In this document: positions 59,126-64,000 of the stretch, piece by piece
Position numbering within the stretch: the stretch's first letter is position 1
How the letters are laid out: every line of letters starts with the position of its first letter
Assembly: GCA_002300355.1 (NCBI GenBank)
Contig: NSGV01000001.1
Coordinates: 1,736,001-1,800,000 of the forward strand
Reading direction: 5' to 3'
Origin: Streptomyces sp. TLI_235
Lineage (GTDB): Bacteria; Actinomycetota; Actinomycetes; Streptomycetales; Streptomycetaceae
DNA: 64,000 bases
Made by a program: the position numbers and the translations under genes
Notes under the pieces: generated by a model
What the model was told of the DNA's origin: nothing
The model's database searches: none
Seen by the model: only the letters and a program-made list of their open reading frames with translations

Positions 59126-62100
59126 TCAGTACACGTCTCGGACATAGCGCTTGTCCGCGGCCAGCTGTTTGACGTAGGCGGCCGCGCCCTCCTCGCTCAG
59201 CCCGCCCTGGGCGGCGACGATCTCGTGGAGGGCGCGGTCGACGTCCCTGGCCATCCGGCCGGCGTCGCCGCAGACGTAGAAGTGCGCGCCCGCCTCCAGC
59301 CACGTCCACAGCCGGGGGCCGTGCTCACGCATCCGGTCCTGGACGTAGACCTTGTTCCGCTGGTCGCGGGAGAACGCCAGGTCCAGCCGGGAGAGCACGC
59401 CGTCCGCGCCGAGGGCCGTGAGCTCGTCCTCGTAGTAGTGGTCGGTGGCGCGCCGCTGTTCACCGAAGAACAGCCAGTTGCCGCCGTGGTGGCCGCGGGC
59501 GCGGCGCTCGTCCAGGAAGCCCTTGAACGGAGCGACGCCGGTGCCCGGCCCGACCATCACGGCGGGCACCGCCGGGTCGGCCGGCGGGCGGAAGTGCGGC
59601 GAGCGCTGCACGAAGACCCGCACCGGGATGTCGGGGGCCGCGTCCGCCAGGAAGGACGAGGCCACGCCCTTGCGGCGGCGCCCGGCCGGGTTGTCGAACC
59701 GCAGCACGGAGACGGTGAGTTGGACCTTGGTCGGGTCGACGAGCGGGCTGGACGAGATCGAGTAGAGCCGCGGCTGGAGCTTCTTCAGCACGTCCACCCA
59801 CTCCTGGGCGGTCGCCTTCACCGGGTACTCGGTCACCAGGTCGACCGCCTGCCGGCCCCAACTCCACTGCGCCAGCTCGTCCTTGTTGTCCGGTCGGAGC
59901 AGCTTGCGGAGCAGCCGGTCGTCGGCCGTGCGCTCGGCGGCGAAGCGCAGCAGGTCGGTGGTGATCCGGGTCAGGTCGAGGTGCCGGTGCAGCGCCTCGG
60001 AGAGCGTGGTGCGCCCCGCTCCGGCGAGTTCGACCTCGGTGTCGGGGTGCTGGTCGGTCGCCGCCAGCCACTCCACCACCAGCTCGGGGCAGTTGACCGG
60101 CCAGACGCCGAGCGCGTCGCCGGACTCGTAGGCCAGGGTGCCGCTGTCGCCGAGGTCGAAGGTGAACTGGCGGACCTCCTTGGCGGCGCCCGGCAGGCTG
60201 AGCAGCCGGTTGCCGACCAGGGTGGCGGTGAACGGGTCGGCCTTGGTCGGTCTGGCCGGGGGCGCCACCGCCGGGGCGGGCCCGGCGGCGAGGGCGGTCA
60301 GCACCTGCTCCAGCCACGCGGCGGCGGCCGGCTCGTAGTCGGGTTCGCAGTCGACCCGCGGCAGCAGCCGGACGGCGCCGAGTTCGGCGAGGCGCTCGTC
60401 CAGGCGGCGGCCGTGGCCGCAGAAGTCGTGGTAGCTGGAGTCGCCGAGGGCGAGCACCGCGTACCGGACGTCGTCGAAGCGGGCGGCACCGGCGCCGGTG
60501 AGCTGCTGCCAGAAGTCGGCGCCGTTGTCGGGGGCGTCGCCGTCGCCGAAGGTGCTGCTCACCACCAGCAGGTCGGTGCCGGCCGCGAGCATGCCGGGGG
60601 CGCAGTCCGCCATGGCGAGGACGGTCGGGGTGCGCCCGGTCTCGGCGAGGCGGGCGGCGGCGGCCGCGGCGAGCTCCTCGGCGTTGCCGGTCTGCGAGGC
60701 GTACAGCAGGACCAGCGGGCGGGCGCCGGGGGCGGCCTCGGGCGCGGGCGCCGGGGCCGGCAGCGGGACCGGCCCGGGGGCCCGGTCGGGTGCGGCCGCA
60801 CGGGAGAACATGCCGGCGAGGACACCGTCGACCCAGAGTGCGTGCGCCGGGTCGAAGGGGGCGTCGGCGGGCAGCACGGGCACGGTGCCGGCCGGGGCGG
60901 TGGCCCCGAGGCCGGCCAGGTACCCGGCCAGGTAACGGCGTTCGTGGTCGGCGAGGGCGGGTGGCGCGGCCAGGTCGGTGAGCGCGAAGAGCCGGGTGAG
61001 GGCCGCGGCGGGCGTGCCGGCGGCGACCGCCGCGGTGAGGACGGGCCCGGGCTCCGGGGCGGGGTCGGCGACGGCCGCGACCCGGGTGAGCGAGACCGCG
61101 CAGACCTTGAACTCGGGTTGGAACGAGACCGGGTCGACGGCGTCGTTGGTGACCGCGTTGATGCCGAGGTACTCGCCGAACATGTCGTTCCAGTGGAAGG
61201 GCGCGAAGCAGGTTCCGGGGAGGACCCGGTCGGTGACGACCACGGGCAGCACGGCGCGCCCGCGCCGGGAGGCGACCTCCAGCCGGTCGCCGTCGGCCAC
61301 GTGGAGGGCGGCGGCGTCCTCGGGGTGGACCTCGACGAACGGGCCCGGGTTGAGCTTGTTGAGCTTGGCGACCTTGCCGGTCTTGGTGAGGGTGTGCCAC
61401 TGGTGCTGCACCCGGCCGGTGTTCAGCACGAACGGGTAGTCGTCGTCGGGCAGTTCGGCCGGCGCCAGGTGCGGGCGGGCGTAGAACCGGGCCCGGCCGG
61501 AGGCGGTCGGGAAGGCGAGGCGCGGCCGGGAGCCGTCCGCGCGGACCAGCGGCTCCTGACTGACACCGTCGTTGAGGTACCGGACGGGGTTGCGGTCCGA
61601 CCCGCCGGGGGCGCAGGGCCACTGGGCGGGGCCCTCCCGCAGCCGGTCGTAGGACACGCCGCGGACGTCCCAGCCGGTCTTGGGGTTCCAGGCCTGCTTG
61701 AGCTCCTCGAAGACCTCCTCGGCGGAGGCGTAGCTGAAGGCGTCGGCGTAGCCCATGGCGCAGGCCACGTCGGCGATCAGCCGCCAGTCGGGCCGGGCCT
61801 GCCCGGGCGGGTCGACGACGCCCTGGACGAGGGTGAGGTTGCGCTCGGAGTTGACCATGACGCCGTCCGACTCGGCCCAGAGCGTGGCGGGCAGCACCAC
61901 GTCCGCGTAGGCGTTGGTCTCGGTCTCGGTGAACACGTCCTGGGTGATGACGAGTTCGGCGGCCTCCAGGCCCTCGATGACGGTGCGCCGGTTGGCCACC
62001 GAGGCGACCGGGTTGGTGCAGATGATCCAGCAGGCCTTGACCTCCCCCTCGGCCATCCGCTCGAACATCTCGACGGTGCCGGCGCCGCCCTCCGGGCGGA

Positions 62101-63259
62101 GCGCGCCCCGCTCGATGCCCCAGAGGTCCTCCATGAAGGCCCGTTCGGCCTCGACCAGGGTGGAGCGCTGTCCGGGCAGGCCGGGGCCCATGTAGCCCAT
62201 CTCGCGGCCGCCCATGGCGTTCGGCTGGCCGGTGAGCGAGAACGGGCCGCTGCCGGGGCGGCAGATGGCGCCGGTGGCCAGGTGCAGGTTGACCAGGGCG
62301 TTGGTGTTCCAGGTGCCGTGGGTGGACTGGTTGAGCCCCATCGTCCAGCAGCTCATCCACTCCCCCGCGGTGCCGATCCACTCCGCGGCCTGCCGGATGT
62401 CCGCCTCGGCGAGCCCGGTCAGTTTGGCGACCGCGGCCGGCGGGTGGTCGGCGAGCAGGTCGGGCAGTTCCTCCCAGCCCTCGGTGAACTCCTCGATGAA
62501 CGCCGGGTCGGTGTGCCCGCCGGCCACCAGCAGGTGCAGCAGGCCGTTGAGCAGGGCGAGGTCGGTGCCGGGGCGGATCTGCAGGAAGAGGTCGGCCTTG
62601 TCGGCGGTCGCGGAGCGCCTCGGGTCGACGACGATCAGCTTGGCCCCGGCCTTGACCCGGTCCATCATCCGCAGGAAGAGGATCGGGTGGCAGTCCGCCA
62701 TGTTGGAGCCGATGACCAGGAAGACGTCGGCCCGCTCGAAGTCCTCGTAGGAGCCGGGCGGCCCGTCGGCGCCCAGCGACAGCTTGTAGCCGGAGCCCGC
62801 GCTGGCCATGCACAGGCGGGAGTTGGACTCGATCCGGGAGGTCCGGACGAAGCCCTTGGCCAGCTTGTTGGCGAGGTACTGCGCCTCCAGCGACATCTGG
62901 CCGGAGACGTAGAGCGCCAGCGCGTCCGGCCCGTGTTCGTCGATGATCGCGCGCAGCCGTCCGGCGACGGCGGCGACCGCGGCGTCCACGTCGACGGCCG
63001 ACGGTTCCTCGCCGCGGCCGGCCCGGACGAGGGCGGTGCCGATCCGGCCGGGCGCGGCCATCATGTCGGCGTGGGTGGCGCCCTTGGTGCAGAGCCGGCC
63101 GGCGTTGGCGGGGTGCGCCTGGTCGCCGGAGGCCTTGACGGCCCTCCGGCGACCCTCGGCGTCACGGGCGACGTCCAGCACGATGCCGCAGCCGACCCCG
63201 CAGTACGAGCAGGCCGTCCTCACCCGGCTGGTCTCGGTCTGCTGTGTCGGCACCGTCAC
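59126..63259 (-). CDS. assimilatory nitrate reductase fused to a sulfite-reductase-type flavoprotein
   Basis: 1377-residue fusion enzyme. Part one (residues ~1-720) is a Mo-bis-MGD nitrate reductase: a 4Fe-4S site from Cys 17, 20, 24 and 57 ([17 protein letters not shown]), the Mo ligand Cys150 in [20 protein letters not shown], and the dinucleotide-binding domain near [19 protein letters not shown]. Part two is a CysJ/NADPH-P450-reductase-like diflavin module. The flavodoxin domain begins near residue 847 ([17 protein letters not shown]), FAD binding starts near 1000 ([12 protein letters not shown]), and the NAD(P)H domain ends YVRDVY. The polypeptide should carry electrons from NAD(P)H to nitrate by itself. 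The GTG start has GAGAGGGG upstream. Tandem GlnR-like boxes lie 110 bases upstream. Confidence 0.92.
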   Translation of the reverse strand: MTVPTQQTETSRVRTACSYCGVGCGIVLDVARDAEGRRRAVKASGDQAHPANAGRLCTKGATHADMMAAPGRIGTALVRAGRGEEPSAVDVDAAVAAVAGRLRAIIDEHGPDALALYVSGQMSLEAQYLANKLAKGFVRTSRIESNSRLCMASAGSGYKLSLGADGPPGSYEDFERADVFLVIGSNMADCHPILFLRMMDRVKAGAKLIVVDPRRSATADKADLFLQIRPGTDLALLNGLLHLLVAGGHTDPAFIEEFTEGWEELPDLLADHPPAAVAKLTGLAEADIRQAAEWIGTAGEWMSCWTMGLNQSTHGTWNTNALVNLHLATGAICRPGSGPFSLTGQPNAMGGREMGYMGPGLPGQRSTLVEAERAFMEDLWGIERGALRPEGGAGTVEMFERMAEGEVKACWIICTNPVASVANRRTVIEGLEAAELVITQDVFTETETNAYADVVLPATLWAESDGVMVNSERNLTLVQGVVDPPGQARPDWRLIADVACAMGYADAFSYASAEEVFEELKQAWNPKTGWDVRGVSYDRLREGPAQWPCAPGGSDRNPVRYLNDGVSQEPLVRADGSRPRLAFPTASGRARFYARPHLAPAELPDDDYPFVLNTGRVQHQWHTLTKTGKVAKLNKLNPGPFVEVHPEDAAALHVADGDRLEVASRRGRAVLPVVVTDRVLPGTCFAPFHWNDMFGEYLGINAVTNDAVDPVSFQPEFKVCAVSLTRVAAVADPAPEPGPVLTAAVAAGTPAAALTRLFALTDLAAPPALADHERRYLAGYLAGLGATAPAGTVPVLPADAPFDPAHALWVDGVLAGMFSRAAAPDRAPGPVPLPAPAPAPEAAPGARPLVLLYASQTGNAEELAAAAAARLAETGRTPTVLAMADCAPGMLAAGTDLLVVSSTFGDGDAPDNGADFWQQLTGAGAARFDDVRYAVLALGDSSYHDFCGHGRRLDERLAELGAVRLLPRVDCEPDYEPAAAAWLEQVLTALAAGPAPAVAPPARPTKADPFTATLVGNRLLSLPGAAKEVRQFTFDLGDSGTLAYESGDALGVWPVNCPELVVEWLAATDQHPDTEVELAGAGRTTLSEALHRHLDLTRITTDLLRFAAERTADDRLLRKLLRPDNKDELAQWSWGRQAVDLVTEYPVKATAQEWVDVLKKLQPRLYSISSSPLVDPTKVQLTVSVLRFDNPAGRRRKGVASSFLADAAPDIPVRVFVQRSPHFRPPADPAVPAVMVGPGTGVAPFKGFLDERRARGHHGGNWLFFGEQRRATDHYYEDELTALGADGVLSRLDLAFSRDQRNKVYVQDRMREHGPRLWTWLEAGAHFYVCGDAGRMARDVDRALHEIVAAQGGLSEEGAAAYVKQLAADKRYVRDVY

Positions 63260-63367
63260 GGCTGCCCCTCTCGTGGCCGCCGGTCCGGGCCCCCGCGTGC
63301 GGTGTACGGGGCCGCGCCGACCGGCCGGGCGGGTCGCTCCCACCTGTGTCCACCGTAGAAAGGCCCT

Positions 63368-63406
63368 GTTGCACGGAGGTGACGTGCGGGGTTCCGCGGC
63401 CGTTAA
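63368..63406 (-). promoter_or_regulatory. tandem GlnR boxes upstream of the nitrate reductase gene
   Basis: Two sites on the minus strand fit the GlnR pattern gTnAC-n6-GnAAC. The first is TTAAC-n6-GGAAC (63406-63391), with T in place of the first G. The second is GTCAC-n6-GCAAC (63383-63368). They are seven bases apart (23-bp phase), and TACGGT (63357-63352) lies ten bases downstream as a possible -10 box. This suits activation of nitrate assimilation by the global nitrogen regulator GlnR. Confidence 0.6.
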
Positions 63407-63453
63407 GGCTGCCGCACTGGAGGTCGCCCGGGGTGTGAGGCCCCGGGGCGGGG

Positions 63454-63780
63454 TCAGCCCTCGGGGGCCAGCTCGGCCATCTCGCCCCAGCCGTCGACCG
63501 GCGCGTCGACGTAGATGATCTGCGGCTTGGCGGCGATCGTCCTCGGCAGTTCGGCCATGGCCGCCTTGAAGTGGTCGGAGTTGACGTGGGCGGCCCCGGC
63601 GTCGGCGGACTCGAAGGCCTCCAGCAGCACGTACACCTGCGGGTCGTCGACGCTGCGGGACCACTCGAAGAAGATGTTGCCGGGCTCCTCGCGGGTGGCC
63701 CGGGTGAAGTCGCCGACCAGCGACATCCAGCTGTCCGCGTACTCGGGCCGGGCGGTGAACTTGACGTTGATCAGGATCAT
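63454..63780 (-). CDS. ABM-type quinol monooxygenase-like protein
   Basis: 108-residue single-domain ABM protein. The ferredoxin-like pattern is visible: [20 protein letters not shown], then [20 protein letters not shown] and [20 protein letters not shown], and [20 protein letters not shown]. Relatives (YgiN/LsrG-like) oxidise quinols or isomerise small metabolites. The ATG has GAGGAGC six bases upstream. The IclR-type gene ends 29 bp upstream on the same strand, so the regulator may control it. Nitrate reductase upstream control elements lie immediately beyond its stop codon. Confidence 0.88.
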   Translation of the reverse strand: MILINVKFTARPEYADSWMSLVGDFTRATREEPGNIFFEWSRSVDDPQVYVLLEAFESADAGAAHVNSDHFKAAMAELPRTIAAKPQIIYVDAPVDGWGEMAELAPEG

Positions 63781-63809
63781 GCGGTGCTCCTCGGTGATGT
63801 GGCGGACGG

Positions 63810-64000
63810 TCAGCCGAACTGCCGTGCGGCGCGGGTCAGGACGTCGCCGATCCGGCCGCGCGCGGCCCGGTCGGCGGTGGGCAACGAGACGGAGAGCGCC
63901 CTGGCCGGCCCGCCGCCGCCGGCAGGCGGCAGCGGTACGGCCAGGCAGGTCCAGTCGGGGTCGTACTCGCCGACCGAGACCGCGAGGCCGAGCCGGCGGA
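63810..64000 (-). CDS. IclR family regulator, C-terminal fragment
   Basis: The minus-strand frame is open to the right edge and ends at 63810. The visible ~63 residues read [20 protein letters not shown], then [20 protein letters not shown] and [20 protein letters not shown]. The strand pattern with L-A-V-P-L, A-L-S-V-S and a final R-x-G-x-x-L-x-x-A-A helix is the end of the IclR ligand-binding domain. The DNA-binding part lies outside the window. It may regulate the ABM gene that follows 29 bp downstream. Confidence 0.75.
   Translation of the reverse strand, partial: RRLGLAVSVGEYDPDWTCLAVPLPPAGGGGPARALSVSLPTADRAARGRIGDVLTRAARQFG

Overview
The window is high-GC DNA with near-total G/C at third codon positions, GTG and TTG starts, many 4-bp start/stop overlaps and actinobacterial families (SigE-type sigma factor, HGxxPAAW-like membrane protein, PucR, fused nitrate reductase/flavoprotein). 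It looks like the chromosome of a Streptomyces or Kitasatospora relative. I see no rRNA, tRNA, CRISPR array, insertion sequence or prophage.

Layout. 1-5.4 kb: end of an ABC permease, a phytoene-desaturase-like FAD oxidoreductase, a lipoprotein, a short GrpE, a zinc-ribbon protein, a ROK sugar kinase and a frameshifted membrane protein. 5.5-8.9 kb: a TetR/MFS efflux pair with a 35-bp palindromic operator, then a MarR regulator with its own operator. 8.9-13.4 kb: a coupled molybdenum hydroxylase operon ending in a membrane-anchored ABM protein. 13.5-21.9 kb: an oligopeptide-type ABC importer with two luciferase-like monooxygenases and a PfkB kinase. 22.2-29.2 kb: a small leaderless ORF, an orphan LuxR regulator with a degenerate receiver domain, and a five-gene fully coupled operon (ATC-hydrolase-like protein, asparagine-synthase-like amidotransferase, flavin reductase, HpaB/PvcC-type monooxygenase, methyltransferase). 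This is the best candidate for an undescribed biosynthetic pathway. 29.3-37.6 kb: regulators, an MFS pump, a sterol-desaturase-like protein, HIT and DUF proteins, a YkgJ-like/pentapeptide protein and a sigma factor with its probable membrane partner.

37.6-43.7 kb: a complete fructose PTS in one locus: ptsH-ptsI diverging from fruR-fruK-fruA. Two matching 21-bp sites in opposite orientation sit on the two promoters. 43.7-45.8 kb: a deletion scar that joined the 3' ends of a divergent TetR/APC-permease pair, followed by an intact amidohydrolase. 45.8-50 kb: pdxH, glutamate decarboxylase, a DUF7144-like membrane protein, LysR and a thioesterase. 50-56 kb: PucR regulator diverging from an SSS transporter, an agmatinase-family ureohydrolase and a ThDP enzyme, probably a guanidino-compound catabolic unit. 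56-59 kb: enoyl-CoA hydratase, an ESX-like/transglycosylase fusion and a lipoprotein. 59-64 kb: a 1377-residue assimilatory nitrate reductase fused to a CysJ-type flavoprotein behind two tandem GlnR-like boxes, then an ABM monooxygenase and the end of an IclR regulator.

Three small genes (4.7-5.4, 34.5-35.2, 56.0-56.3 kb) each appear to lack a single base. That is either decay or a consistent indel error in the assembly.
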